Notes: generated from the letters alone by a model not told the origin. 64,000 nucleotides of DNA from Sphingobium herbicidovorans (GCF_002080435.1 NZ_CP020538.1:2855835-2919834), one strand, 5' to 3'. Numbered from the stretch's first letter, positions 53,562 through 62,170 are shown. Program-made: numbers and translations.

Positions 53562-54464
53562 TCAGCTTGCCGCCGGCCTGTTGCGCCGTGCGGATGCGAC
53601 ACTGTCTGCCACGAACAGGATGAGGCCGAGCCAGATGAGCGCGAAGCTCACCATCTGGCCATGTGTCAGCTTTTCGCCATAGAGGAACACGCCGCACAGG
53701 AACTGCAATGTGGGGGCCAGATATTGGATTACCCCCAGCGTCGCCAAGGGAAGCCGCTGGGCCGCCATAGCGAAGAGGACGAGCGGCGCCGTAGTCAGCG
53801 CGCCCGATGTGACGAGCAGGCTGCTCACATAGGCGTTCTGGCCAAAGCCGATGCCGCCATGCGCCGAAAGCCAGACCAGATAGGCGAGCGCCAGCGGCGT
53901 CAGGATCATCGTTTCCGCGCCCAGTCCGACCAATGGCGATACCGGTGTCAGCTTTCTGACGAGGCCATACAGGGCGAAGCTGACGGCTAGCCCGACGCTG
54001 ATCCACAAGGTGGTGAGTGCTGCGGCGGCCATGATCGCGACGCCAAGCGCGGCGACGCCAATGGCGATCGCCTGCCCACGCCGCAGCCTTTCCTTCAGCA
54101 CCATGACACCCAACGCCACGTTGACCAACGGGTTGAGGAAATAGCCGAGGCTGGCTGAGACCACATGGCCGCCGTTGACCGCCCAGACATAGACCAGCCA
54201 GTTGATCGCGATGAACAGCGCGGACAATGTCAGCGGCAGCAGGAGGCGACGGTTGCGCAGGGTAGCGACGAGCGCGCCCAGGCTGCGGCGCGCGGCAAGA
54301 AGCGTCAGGATCAGCGCCAGCGACCAGATGATGCGCTGGCTGACTACCTCAACCGGGGTGACGGCATGCAGCAGTTTGAAGAAGATGGGCAGGAGCCCCC
54401 AGATGCCATAGGCGCCCAGTGCTGCCAGCAGGCCGGCCCGCAGTTCCTCACGATCGGGGTTCAG
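53562..54464 (-). CDS. rarD: RarD/EamA-family transporter, apparent CUG start
   Basis: 300 residues and ten membrane helices from the proposed start. AYGIWGLLPIFFKLLHAV and EVVSQRIIWSLALILTLL (helices 1-2), SASLGYFLNPLVNVALG and TLGVIQYLAPTLQFL are RarD signatures. No ATG, GTG or TTG precedes helix 3; the first is a TTG at 54227, which would remove about 79 residues of real sequence. A CTG (then NPDREELRAG) overlaps the stop of the upstream gene as CTGA, exactly where coupled genes here have ATGA, so I place the start there. Confidence 0.88.
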   Translation of the reverse strand: MNPDREELRAGLLAALGAYGIWGLLPIFFKLLHAVTPVEVVSQRIIWSLALILTLLAARRSLGALVATLRNRRLLLPLTLSALFIAINWLVYVWAVNGGHVVSASLGYFLNPLVNVALGVMVLKERLRRGQAIAIGVAALGVAIMAAAALTTLWISVGLAVSFALYGLVRKLTPVSPLVGLGAETMILTPLALAYLVWLSAHGGIGFGQNAYVSSLLVTSGALTTAPLVLFAMAAQRLPLATLGVIQYLAPTLQFLCGVFLYGEKLTHGQMVSFALIWLGLILFVADSVASARRNRPAAS

Positions 54465-54682
54465 AAGATGCCGCCACCCAGGAACAGCCGCAGCGCGCCA
54501 AAGGCCGCGACGAACAGGCAGAAATTGCGGCCGCTGTTCCGCGTCGACAATATGCCGATCACGGCTCCAAACAGGGCGATGGGCACCAGCAGCCAGTTGA
54601 AGATACCCAGCAACGGCAGGAATGCCGGAATCATGAGTATCAGCGCGAACAGGCCGATCAGAATGGAAAGGGCGTTAAGCAT
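54461..54682 (-). CDS. Small membrane protein, unknown
   Basis: 73 residues with two or three hydrophobic helices (LSILIGLFALILMIPAFLPLLG, WLLVPIALFGAVIGIL, FCLFVAAFGALRLFLGGG). Polar STRNSGRN lies between the last two. An ATG 21 codons earlier gives a charged leader (MDAFDRKTILPPRKE) and is possible; AAGGAAAG lies between the two. The stop overlaps the proposed CTG start of rarD. Confidence 0.72.
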   Translation of the reverse strand: MLNALSILIGLFALILMIPAFLPLLGIFNWLLVPIALFGAVIGILSTRNSGRNFCLFVAAFGALRLFLGGGIF

Positions 54683-54829
54683 AATTGTAGAAATGGCGCT
54701 TTCCTTGCGCGGGGGCAAGATGGTCTTTCGGTCAAATGCATCCATCTGGAATATTTTAGTCGTTTACCAAAATCCCTAACGGAAAATTAACCTGCGATCT
54801 TCATGCCTTGTTTACGAAGGAGTGAAGCC

Positions 54830-55546
54830 ATGCCGCGTTTCCGTTCTGCCTGTGTCGTTGCCGTGTTGCTGGCGTTGCCGCTGGCCAGTTGCGGCAAGGG
54901 CGACAAGGAGGCTGACCTTAACGCGCTTGACGCCCAGCTTACCAATGATGCGGTCGATCCGCTGCTAAATGAAGCGCTGGCGGGCAAGATCGTGGTCGAT
55001 CCCAAGCTGACCGGTCAGTCCAATCGCAACGCCACGCTTCCCGTGTTGAAGGGTGACGCCGCCAAGGCGCTGGCCGAATCGGTCAAGCTGGCGGGCGGGA
55101 AGCTGCTTGCGACGCCCGCGCCGACGCAGGGGGAAGCCGTCGAATCGAAGGCTTCGCTCACGGCCGTCGCGCAGGAGCAGGAAAAGCCGGGCGGGAACGT
55201 ATTTTGCCGCAAGCAGCTGGCCTATGGCATGCAGTGGGCCAGCCGGTTGCCCGACCCCTTTACCGTCTATCCCGGCGGCCAGTTGAAGGAAGCGGCGGGC
55301 GCCGACAAAAATGGCTGTACCCTGAGGGTTGCGACATTCGTGGCGCCGGTCCCCCGGCAGAGCGTGATGGACTTTTATTACACCCAGGCGCGCCGTTCGG
55401 GCTTTGACGCCGAACATAGGCTGATGGATGGGGGCCATGTGCTGGGGGGCACGCGCAAGGATGACGGCGCTGCGTTCCTGCTGATGTTCAGCGATGCGCC
55501 GGGCGGACGGACGAACGTCGATATCATTGCCGATAACGGGCAGTAA
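54830..55546 (+). CDS. Lipoprotein of unknown function
   Basis: 238 residues. The signal peptide PRFRSACVVAVLLALPLASC ends in a lipobox Cys. The mature part has DAQLTNDAVDPLLNEALAG, FCRKQLAYGMQWASRLPDPF and a C-terminal domain ending FLLMFSDAPGGRTNVDII. Two further Cys may pair. AAGGAG precedes the ATG. A CTAA-N7-TTAA element 40 bases upstream resembles a CtrA half-consensus site. I do not recognise the family. Confidence 0.8.
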   Translation: MPRFRSACVVAVLLALPLASCGKGDKEADLNALDAQLTNDAVDPLLNEALAGKIVVDPKLTGQSNRNATLPVLKGDAAKALAESVKLAGGKLLATPAPTQGEAVESKASLTAVAQEQEKPGGNVFCRKQLAYGMQWASRLPDPFTVYPGGQLKEAAGADKNGCTLRVATFVAPVPRQSVMDFYYTQARRSGFDAEHRLMDGGHVLGGTRKDDGAAFLLMFSDAPGGRTNVDIIADNGQ

Positions 55547-55607
55547 GCGGCCAGAAAGGCGCGCGCGCCCATTTTCTTTGCCGCGTTTTGCCTCTAGGGC
55601 GGGCGGC

Positions 55608-55991
55608 ATGAACAATATCCTCCTCGTCATGAGCGGCGGCGCCGTGGGCGCATTGGCCCGCTACCAGCTTGGCCGCCTGGCCGGGCACATGCTGCCGGGC
55701 GCGCTGTGGCCGTGGGGGACATTCGCCGCCAATGTGCTGGGCGGCTTTGCCATGGGGCTGCTCGCCGGATGGCTGGCGCGATTCAGCAGCGGGTCGGGGG
55801 AAGCGGTGCGGCTGCTGCTGGCTGTCGGCGTGCTGGGCGGTTTCACGACCTTTTCCTCGTTCAGCCTGGAAACGGTGCTGATGATCGAACGTGGCCAGAT
55901 GGGCATGGCGCTTGCCTATGCGGCGCTGTCGGTGGTTGTATCGGTCGCCGCGTTGGCCGGTGGCCTTGGCTTTATCAGGAGCGTCGCATGA
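55608..55991 (+). CDS. crcB: Fluoride exporter CrcB/Fluc
   Basis: 127 residues and four membrane helices. SGGAVGALARYQLGRL, the WGTFAANVLGGFAMGLLAG Asn motif and GGFTTFSSFSLETV (the sodium/phenylalanine-box region) are diagnostic of Fluc channels, which form dual-topology dimers that expel fluoride. No fluoride riboswitch is seen upstream. The stop overlaps the start of the next gene. Confidence 0.95.
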   Translation: MNNILLVMSGGAVGALARYQLGRLAGHMLPGALWPWGTFAANVLGGFAMGLLAGWLARFSSGSGEAVRLLLAVGVLGGFTTFSSFSLETVLMIERGQMGMALAYAALSVVVSVAALAGGLGFIRSVA

Positions 55992-57340
55992 AGGGTCGTC
56001 CTCCGGGCAAGTCGTCGGGACCATCGCGCGGTGGCGGCAAGCCGGGCGGCGCGGGTGCTGGCAGGGGCACTGGCCCCAGGACCGGTACTGGTAGCCGTAC
56101 CGGCGCCGGCGGTGCGCCCGGCAGGGCGCGTGGCGCAGCCAAGGCGGCGCGCGCGCGCAAGCCTGACGCGCCAAAGCCCCAGATCAAGACGGCTGCGCCA
56201 AAGCCGGCCGCAAAGCCCGCAACGGTCAAGGCCAATCCGGCCAAGGGCGTTTCGCTGGACGTCCGCCAGTTTCGCGTTGGCGCGGATGATGACGGCATCA
56301 GGCTGGATCGCTGGTTCCAGCGGCATCTGCCCGATGTCGGCTTCAACAGCGTGTCGCGCTGGGCGCGCACCGGCCAGTTGCGGGTCGATGGCGCACGCGC
56401 AGCGCCCGGTGACCGGCTGGCCGAAGGGCAGATGATCCGGGTTCCTCCCGCCGAGCCCAAGGCTGTCGAGACGGTAAAGCCCCGTCGTCTCCGCCCGGAA
56501 CTGAGCGATGAGCAGACCGCTTACGCGCAAAATATGGTCATCCATCTCGACGCGCAGGCGATTGTCATCAACAAGCCGCCGGGCCTCGCCACCCAAGGCG
56601 GGACCAAGACCGACGAGCATGTCGATGGCCTGCTCGATGCGCTGGAATATGAGCTGGATCAACGGCCAAAGCTCGTTCACCGATTGGACAAGGATACGTC
56701 CGGCGCGCTGCTGGTTGCCCGGACGGCGCGATCGGCCGCCTATTTCGCCAAGGCATTTTCCAGCCGCACCGCGCGCAAGGTCTATTGGGCCATCGTCATG
56801 GGCGTGCCATCGATTGAGGATGGCATGATCGAACTGCCGATCGCCAAGCAGCCGGGCACCGGCGGCGAGAAAATGCATGTCGATGAAGAGGAGGGGCTTC
56901 CCTCCCGTTCGCGCTATCGCGTGATCGAGCGTGCGGGCAATCGCGCGGCCTGGGTCGAGCTGCAACCGCATACCGGCCGCACGCATCAGCTGCGCGTCCA
57001 TATGGCGGCAATCGGCCATCCCATCGTGGGCGATGGCAAATATGGCGGCAAGGAAGCGTTTCTGTCCGGGTCGATCAGCCGGAAGATGCATCTGCATGCC
57101 CGCCGCATCCGGGTGGATCATCCCGACGGTGGCCGGATCGACGTGCGCGCCGACCTGCCCGAACATTTCATCAGCAGCCTGACCTCGCTGGGCTTCGACA
57201 TCAACGCCGGGGATCTGCCGCTGGACGAGGAAATCGCACGCGCGCCCACCCGCGAGGACGAAAAGAAGGCGGCCCGCGCCCACGCCAAGCAGGTCCGCAA
57301 GGGCCGCCGTGGCGAACGCAGGTCACGGGGAGCGCGCTGA
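55988..57340 (+). CDS. RluA-family pseudouridine synthase with long basic N-terminal extension
   Basis: 450 residues. About the first 90 are low-complexity Gly/Ala/Pro/Lys/Arg (for example GGAGAGRGTGPRTGTGSRTG). Then an S4-like domain (DGIRLDRWFQRHLPDVGF, WARTGQLRVDG) and the catalytic domain follow, with the active Asp in LVHRLDKDTSGALLVA and HTGRTHQLRVHM. It modifies uridines in 23S rRNA, most like RluC. The tail is again Lys/Arg-rich. ATGA overlap with crcB. The extensions probably bind RNA. Confidence 0.92.
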   Translation: MKGRPPGKSSGPSRGGGKPGGAGAGRGTGPRTGTGSRTGAGGAPGRARGAAKAARARKPDAPKPQIKTAAPKPAAKPATVKANPAKGVSLDVRQFRVGADDDGIRLDRWFQRHLPDVGFNSVSRWARTGQLRVDGARAAPGDRLAEGQMIRVPPAEPKAVETVKPRRLRPELSDEQTAYAQNMVIHLDAQAIVINKPPGLATQGGTKTDEHVDGLLDALEYELDQRPKLVHRLDKDTSGALLVARTARSAAYFAKAFSSRTARKVYWAIVMGVPSIEDGMIELPIAKQPGTGGEKMHVDEEEGLPSRSRYRVIERAGNRAAWVELQPHTGRTHQLRVHMAAIGHPIVGDGKYGGKEAFLSGSISRKMHLHARRIRVDHPDGGRIDVRADLPEHFISSLTSLGFDINAGDLPLDEEIARAPTREDEKKAARAHAKQVRKGRRGERRSRGAR

Positions 57341-57347
57341 TCGGGCA

Positions 57348-57950
57348 ATGCATCCAAATTTTCACTTCCACTGGCGGGATCGGGAGGAATTGCGTGCCTT
57401 TGTAGCTGCGCAGCCTTTCGGCATGATATTTATGGAAACAGCCGACGGTCCTGCCGTCGCGCATGTGCCGTTCGTCTGGCTGGACGATGACCGCATCGGG
57501 TTTCACCTGTCCAGTTCGAACAAGTTGGCGTCGGATATCGGGAGCGGGCGCGCCTTGATCGTGGTGAATGGCCCTCATGCCTATGTCAGCCCAGATTGGT
57601 ATGGGCTGGAGGATCAGGTGCCGACCTGGAACTATGTGGCCGTCGAGCTGAAAGGTGAGGTTTCCGCTATCGCGCCAGAATCGCTACCTACGCTGATCGA
57701 CATGCTGTCGCAGGAGAATGAGAAGCGCCTGGCGCCGAAAGCGATTTGGACCCGCGACAAAATGACACCGGGTGTATTTGAGAGAATGCTCGGTGCGATC
57801 GTTGGTTTTGAGATGCACGTAACAGATTGGCACGGCACTCGAAAACTCGGCCAGAATAAATCTGTAGAAGCGCGAGCCAGCGTCTCCGTTGCATTGTCGG
57901 CCGCCGGCGAAGAGGCCACTGCCGCATTCATGCGCGAAACCTTTTTATGA
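57348..57950 (+). CDS. FMN-binding PaiB-type protein
   Basis: 200 residues. FHWRDREELRAFVAAQPFGM, AHVPFVWLDDDRIGFHLSSSN and ALIVVNGPHAYVSPDWYG fit the FMN-binding negative regulator (PaiB) family, with a split-barrel flavin fold. In Bacillus, PaiB represses sporulation and degradative-enzyme genes. Here a regulatory role is unproven; flavin or heme-related activity is possible. It starts eight bases after the pseudouridine synthase and overlaps the HAD gene. Confidence 0.9.
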   Translation: MHPNFHFHWRDREELRAFVAAQPFGMIFMETADGPAVAHVPFVWLDDDRIGFHLSSSNKLASDIGSGRALIVVNGPHAYVSPDWYGLEDQVPTWNYVAVELKGEVSAIAPESLPTLIDMLSQENEKRLAPKAIWTRDKMTPGVFERMLGAIVGFEMHVTDWHGTRKLGQNKSVEARASVSVALSAAGEEATAAFMRETFL

Positions 57951-58606
57951 GCAACCGGCTTGCCGTGTTCGATTGCGACGGGACGCTGGTCGATAGCCAG
58001 CACAGCATCTGCATGGCCATGACGCGCGCTTTTGAGGGTGAGAAGCTGACGCCCCCGGACCGCGCACGCATCCTGTCCGTGGTCGGGCTTTCGCTGCCGC
58101 TGGCGATTGCGCGGCTATTGCCGGAGGCGCAGGCGGATTTTCACGATCATTTGTCCGAAAGCTACAAGCGCGCATTCCACCGGTTGCGGCAGGACAATGC
58201 CGTGTCAGAACCGCTTTATCCCGGAATCGCCGACCTGATCCGCGACCTTGACGCCGATGGCTGGCTGCTTGGCGTTGCGACGGGCAAGTCGGATCGCGGC
58301 CTTGCCCTCTGCCTTGGCCATCATGGCATCCATGCGCATTTCATCACGCTTCAGACAGCCGACCGGCATCCGTCGAAGCCGCACCCCTCCATGCTGTTGA
58401 CCGCCATGGCTGATGCTGGCGCTGTGCCCGAAACGACCGTGATGATCGGCGATACCAGCTATGACATCGACATGGCGCTTGCCGCTGGCACGCGCGCGCT
58501 GGGTGTCGGCTGGGGTTATCATGCGCCGTCGGACCTGATCGCCGCGGGCGCACACAGCGTGGCGATGGACAGCGGCGAACTCAGGACGCATATCGGCGCA
58601 AAATGA
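57947..58606 (+). CDS. HAD phosphatase, phosphoglycolate phosphatase-like
   Basis: 219 residues. Motif I is AVFDCDGTLVDSQHSI, motif II VATGKSDRG, a Lys in HPSKPHPSMLLTAM, and motif IV MIGDTSYDIDMALAAG. The cap domain is of the Gph/PpaX type. The substrate is a small phosphate ester, possibly phosphoglycolate. ATGA overlaps on both sides show coupling in the crcB to ATP12 run. Confidence 0.9.
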   Translation: MSNRLAVFDCDGTLVDSQHSICMAMTRAFEGEKLTPPDRARILSVVGLSLPLAIARLLPEAQADFHDHLSESYKRAFHRLRQDNAVSEPLYPGIADLIRDLDADGWLLGVATGKSDRGLALCLGHHGIHAHFITLQTADRHPSKPHPSMLLTAMADAGAVPETTVMIGDTSYDIDMALAAGTRALGVGWGYHAPSDLIAAGAHSVAMDSGELRTHIGAK

Positions 58607-58857
58607 CTGACTTTCCTCCACCACCACCCGTCGATCCTGAAAAGGCCGCGCGCCAGCGTCATTTCGCGCTGGGCCTGTTCCGCCTGTCCGGCGCGTTGCT
58701 CGTGATGTTCGGATTTCTCGTTCTGATGCAGCGTTTCAGCTGGGTTCAGGGCGGGAAGGCCAAGGCGATGGGCATTATCTTTGTGATGGTCGGGCTGTTC
58801 CAGTTCATCATCGTGCCCCGCCTGCTGCTGGCGCTGTTTCGGAAACCGCCGCAATGA
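58603..58857 (+). CDS. Small two-helix membrane protein
   Basis: 84 residues. A proline-rich start (TDFPPPPPVDPEKAARQRH) is followed by two helices (LFRLSGALLVMFGFLVLM and AMGIIFVMVGLFQFIIVPRLLLALF). It has ATGA overlaps with the HAD gene before and the ATP12 gene after. Placement next to ATP12 hints at a link with ATP synthase or membrane assembly, but nothing proves it. Confidence 0.82.
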   Translation: MTDFPPPPPVDPEKAARQRHFALGLFRLSGALLVMFGFLVLMQRFSWVQGGKAKAMGIIFVMVGLFQFIIVPRLLLALFRKPPQ

Positions 58858-59549
58858 AACGCTTTTACAAGGATGTCGCCGTGGTTCCCGGCGACATGGG
58901 CCATGAGATCCAGCTTGACGGGCGACCGGTGCGGACCCCGGCGCGGGCGGCTTTAGCCTTGCCCACCGTGCGCCTGGCAGAAGCGGTAGCGGACGAATGG
59001 CGCTTGCAGGGCGAGACGGTCGATCCGCGCACCATGCCCTTCACCGGATTGGCCAATGGCGCGATCGACCAGATTACGCCCAATCGGGACAGCTTTGCTG
59101 CGGGGATCGCACGTTACGGGACCAGCGACCTGCTTTGCTATCGCGCTGAGGGGCCAGTCGAACTTATCGGGCGCGAGGCGGCGGCGTGGGACCCGCTGCT
59201 CGATTGGGCGCGGCGGCGTTATGACGTCACTTTCCGCGTGACTCATGGCATCATCCCGGTCGATCAGCCGTCCGAAACGCTGGAGCGGTTGGAAGGGGCG
59301 GTGATGGCCTATGATCCGTTCATGCTGGCCGGGCTGTCGACGCTGGTGACATTGTCGGGATCGCTGGTGTGCGGGCTGGCTGTTGTCGAGGGCGGGCATG
59401 ACGCCGATACGGTCTGGATGGCGTCCGAGATCGATGAAGCCTGGGAAATCGAACAGTGGGGCGAGGATGCCGAAGCGGCCGCCCGGTCAGCGCGGCGGCG
59501 CGAGGAGTTCGCGATGGCGCAGCGTTTTTGCGCGCTGGTGAGCGGCTGA
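58854..59549 (+). CDS. ATP12 family F1-ATPase assembly chaperone
   Basis: 231 residues. KRFYKDVAVVPGDMGHEIQLDGRPVRTP is cut here as KRFYKDVAV and LDGRPVRTPARAAL; MPFTGLANGAIDQ, DLLCYRAEGP and WEIEQWGEDAEAA are the other ATP12 blocks. ATP12 binds free alpha subunit during F1 assembly in mitochondria and alphaproteobacteria. The F0 genes are about 52 kb away in this window. It is the last gene of the coupled run. Confidence 0.95.
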   Translation: MKRFYKDVAVVPGDMGHEIQLDGRPVRTPARAALALPTVRLAEAVADEWRLQGETVDPRTMPFTGLANGAIDQITPNRDSFAAGIARYGTSDLLCYRAEGPVELIGREAAAWDPLLDWARRRYDVTFRVTHGIIPVDQPSETLERLEGAVMAYDPFMLAGLSTLVTLSGSLVCGLAVVEGGHDADTVWMASEIDEAWEIEQWGEDAEAAARSARRREEFAMAQRFCALVSG

Positions 59550-59580
59550 CAGACCGGCCCGAAGTGCCGCCCGGCCGCGA

Positions 59581-60261
59581 TCAGGCATCCACGGACCCCA
59601 GTTTGTTGGCATAGACCATCCGCCCCGATCCCAGCAGCCCCAGCAATTGCGGCAGCATGTGGCGGGCGACCGCGAAGCAGCCTTCACTGCGGCCGACCTT
59701 GCCCCAGGAAGCGATATGATCCTCGCTCACATAATCCGCGCCATGGACGACGATCGCGCGCATTTCCGCATTGTTGTTCTGTGGATCAAGGCCAGCAAGG
59801 CGCATCGCCTGGCCATGCTGCCCGTGGTAGATTTCGCCGGTCTTGTAAGCTCCCGCCGAACTGGCGAGCGAGTTGGGCTCGTTGGAGAAGGTCTGGAGCC
59901 AGCCGGAATGCGCCGGGTCCGATCCCCGGCCATGGGCGACCAGATAGGAACTGGAATGGCCGCCAACCAGATCGACGATGTGAAAGCGCAATTCGCGTGA
60001 AGGCGCATTGAAATCAGTCAGCGCGACCCGGTCACGCAGGGTGAATAAATGCCCATGCTGATCCAGGGCGGCCTTGGCACGTTCCAGCAGCGGGGCGTAG
60101 GGCTGCCTTGCCAAGGGCGTCACGGGATGGGGCGTGGGTGGCGGCGGCACTGGCGATGCGGGCTGCAGCGCGCCCGAAATGGCAGCGCGGCCAACGCTAT
60201 CGGCGAGAAAGGAAAAGGCGAGCCCGCTTAAAGCGAGCCTCGTAAAACTGCGGCGATCCAT
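59581..60261 (-). CDS. L,D-transpeptidase-like catalytic domain protein (YkuD_2)
   Basis: 226 residues with a signal sequence (MDRRSFTRLALSGLAFSFLA, twin-Arg-like RRSF). The catalytic His and Cys regions are IVVHGADYV and GRSEGCFAV, preceded by GDPAHS-like spacing (GSDPAHSGWLQTFSN) and SSAGAYKTGEIYHGQHG. The pattern is that of murein L,D-transpeptidase catalytic domain family proteins, which may crosslink or trim peptidoglycan. A Pro-rich linker follows the signal. Confidence 0.88.
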   Translation of the reverse strand: MDRRSFTRLALSGLAFSFLADSVGRAAISGALQPASPVPPPPTPHPVTPLARQPYAPLLERAKAALDQHGHLFTLRDRVALTDFNAPSRELRFHIVDLVGGHSSSYLVAHGRGSDPAHSGWLQTFSNEPNSLASSAGAYKTGEIYHGQHGQAMRLAGLDPQNNNAEMRAIVVHGADYVSEDHIASWGKVGRSEGCFAVARHMLPQLLGLLGSGRMVYANKLGSVDA

Positions 60262-60350
60262 GCAGGCCAATATAGCAAAGACGCCGCGCCAGTCCAAGAC
60301 CGGGGCGAAGAAGGCTGGCGCCGCTCGTCCGAACGGGGCCAGCCTTCGGC

Positions 60351-60644
60351 TCAGTCGGTCGAGTTGGAGCCTTCGGATGACTGGCTGTCGAGCCGCGCGG
60401 TCATGCCGGTCGCTTCGGCGTCATCCTGGATTTGCTGCAGTTCGGAAATGGTCGGCGGCGGCGCGGGTTCCGGTGCGGCGCTGTTGTTCGAGGGCGGCGG
60501 CAGTGGCGCTTCGGGTTCCTCGATGATCACATTTTCGACCGGAGGTTCGACCATATTGTTGGTCGCAGGCGCTTCCTCTTCCTGCTTTCCGCAGGCGGAG
60601 AGGGCGAATGCACCAGCGAGGGCGGCGAGAGCGATTTTGCGCAT
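60351..60644 (-). CDS. Small proline/acid-rich lipoprotein
   Basis: 97 residues. The signal peptide MRKIALAALAGAFALSAC ends in a lipobox Cys. The mature chain is low complexity: Glu/Pro/Asn/Ala-rich (EEEAPATNNMVEPPVENV), then TISELQQIQDDAEATGMTARL. It lies directly downstream of the large L,D-transpeptidase gene (seven bases), so the two may be co-transcribed. Function unknown. Confidence 0.75.
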   Translation of the reverse strand: MRKIALAALAGAFALSACGKQEEEAPATNNMVEPPVENVIIEEPEAPLPPPSNNSAAPEPAPPPTISELQQIQDDAEATGMTARLDSQSSEGSNSTD

Positions 60645-60651
60645 TGGGTCT

Positions 60652-62106
60652 TTAATCCTTCGATGCGACGGTGGGGGCGGGGGCGACCGTGGGGTCCATG
60701 CGGCTGCTCGACGCCTCGATCTTCTGCGCGAGCAGCTTGTCCCAGCCATAGGGATCGGAACGGAAGTTCATGGCGCCGTTGCTGCTGGCAAAGGCGGTCC
60801 AGTATAGCAGGTAGACCGCGACTTCCTGCGGCAACTGCACGCGCTGCGTCTTGCCCGTGTCGATCAGCGACTGCACCTGACCGGCGAGCTTTGGGTCGCT
60901 CTGCACCATCAATTCGGCCAGCGCCACCGGCTTTTCCAGCCGGATGCAGCCATGGCTTGCGAGCCGGTCGTAGCTGGCGAATTTCGCGCGCGCGGGCGTG
61001 TCGTGCAGATAGACGGCGAAGGGGTTGTTGAAATCGAACTTCAACCGGCCGAGCGCGCTGTTCGGGCCAGCAGGCTGGACGATCCGCTCGCCATTTTCAG
61101 GCGTGCCGACGATCTTGTAACCCTGCCGGATCAGCGCGGCGCGGCCCTTGGGCCACAATTCCTTCTTGGCGATGGAGGCGGGGACGTTCCAGGGCGGGTT
61201 GACGACGATCGAATGGATGCTGGACGTCAGCATCGGCGTCGCATTGTCGGGCGATCCGGTGACGGCGCGCATCGACGTGACGGGCTGGTCGCCTTCGAAC
61301 AGGGTGAGGACAGCGGCGGCGATGTTCACCTGAACCCGGTTGACCGGCAGTTGCCGCGGCATCCAGCGCCACCGTTCCATGTTCGCCATGATCGCGGCGA
61401 TGCGATCATCGACGGGCACGTTGAGTTCCTTGAGCGTGCGCGTATCGAGCAGGCCGGTGGGGTTGAGTCCATAGCGGCGCTGCGCCCGCTGGAGCGCGTC
61501 GGACAGTTTTTCGCCGGGCTGAACGCTCTTGTCCTCGATGGCGAGGCGTGCGCGCACGGCGTCCGGGGCTGACTGAGCCGTCAGCGCTGGCCAGCCGCCG
61601 GTATCGCGAATCCGTTCATAAGTGGCGAGGCCACGGCGAAGGCCTTCATAACCTGAATAAGGCGGAGTGAGGCCAGCGGCCCATTGCGGCAGGCGGTCTT
61701 CGGCGATCGCGCGCGCCAGGCCGGGGCGCGGATCGAAGGCCGCGGGGCGCAGCGCCCAGATGTTGAGGAAGTCGGCGGTATCGACTCGCCCGGTGTTGAG
61801 CGCCTTGGCCCGGTCGAGCACGGCGGAAATCAGCGCTTCTCCACCAAGTTCCCTCGTCGCTTTCCTGCGCGCCATCAGGCCCTGTTCCGTCCCGCCCTTC
61901 AGCCATTCTTTAAGCCAGGCCTGTTGCGCAGGCGACGGAGGGGGGATCTGCACTGGCGGCGGCGTGACGATGGTGGGCGGCGCAACGACTGGCGGAGCGG
62001 GCGAAGGCAGGGTGGGCGCGACGGCCGGAGGCTGCGCCAAAGCTGGCGCGGCGGCCAGGCCGAGCAGGGACGGAATGCAAAAACGGATCAAATCGGGACG
62101 GTTCAT
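60652..62106 (-). CDS. L,D-transpeptidase, YcbB/LdtD type
   Basis: 484 residues. The signal peptide ends near ALAQ, followed by a Pro-rich linker. A scaffold region (LARAIAEDRLPQWAAGLTPP), a peptidoglycan-binding segment (LSDALQRAQRRYGLNPTGLLD) and the YkuD domain with catalytic SHGCIRLEKPVALAELM follow. The capping loop region is VVNPPWNVPASIAKKELWP. It makes 3-3 crosslinks in peptidoglycan. The frame extends 78 bases upstream but the chosen ATG gives a proper signal peptide. It is divergent from the deacetylase-like gene. Confidence 0.92.
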   Translation of the reverse strand: MNRPDLIRFCIPSLLGLAAAPALAQPPAVAPTLPSPAPPVVAPPTIVTPPPVQIPPPSPAQQAWLKEWLKGGTEQGLMARRKATRELGGEALISAVLDRAKALNTGRVDTADFLNIWALRPAAFDPRPGLARAIAEDRLPQWAAGLTPPYSGYEGLRRGLATYERIRDTGGWPALTAQSAPDAVRARLAIEDKSVQPGEKLSDALQRAQRRYGLNPTGLLDTRTLKELNVPVDDRIAAIMANMERWRWMPRQLPVNRVQVNIAAAVLTLFEGDQPVTSMRAVTGSPDNATPMLTSSIHSIVVNPPWNVPASIAKKELWPKGRAALIRQGYKIVGTPENGERIVQPAGPNSALGRLKFDFNNPFAVYLHDTPARAKFASYDRLASHGCIRLEKPVALAELMVQSDPKLAGQVQSLIDTGKTQRVQLPQEVAVYLLYWTAFASSNGAMNFRSDPYGWDKLLAQKIEASSSRMDPTVAPAPTVASKD

Positions 62107-62170
62107 GCTGGACCAGATAGCGCAAAGCCCCCATCGTTCAAACTCGCGATCGCGGAAAAGATGATGCTTC

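Noticed and set aside
55547..55607. Fluoride riboswitch before crcB
   Set aside because: The gap is 61 bases and lacks the conserved crcB-motif sequence and pseudoknot pattern.
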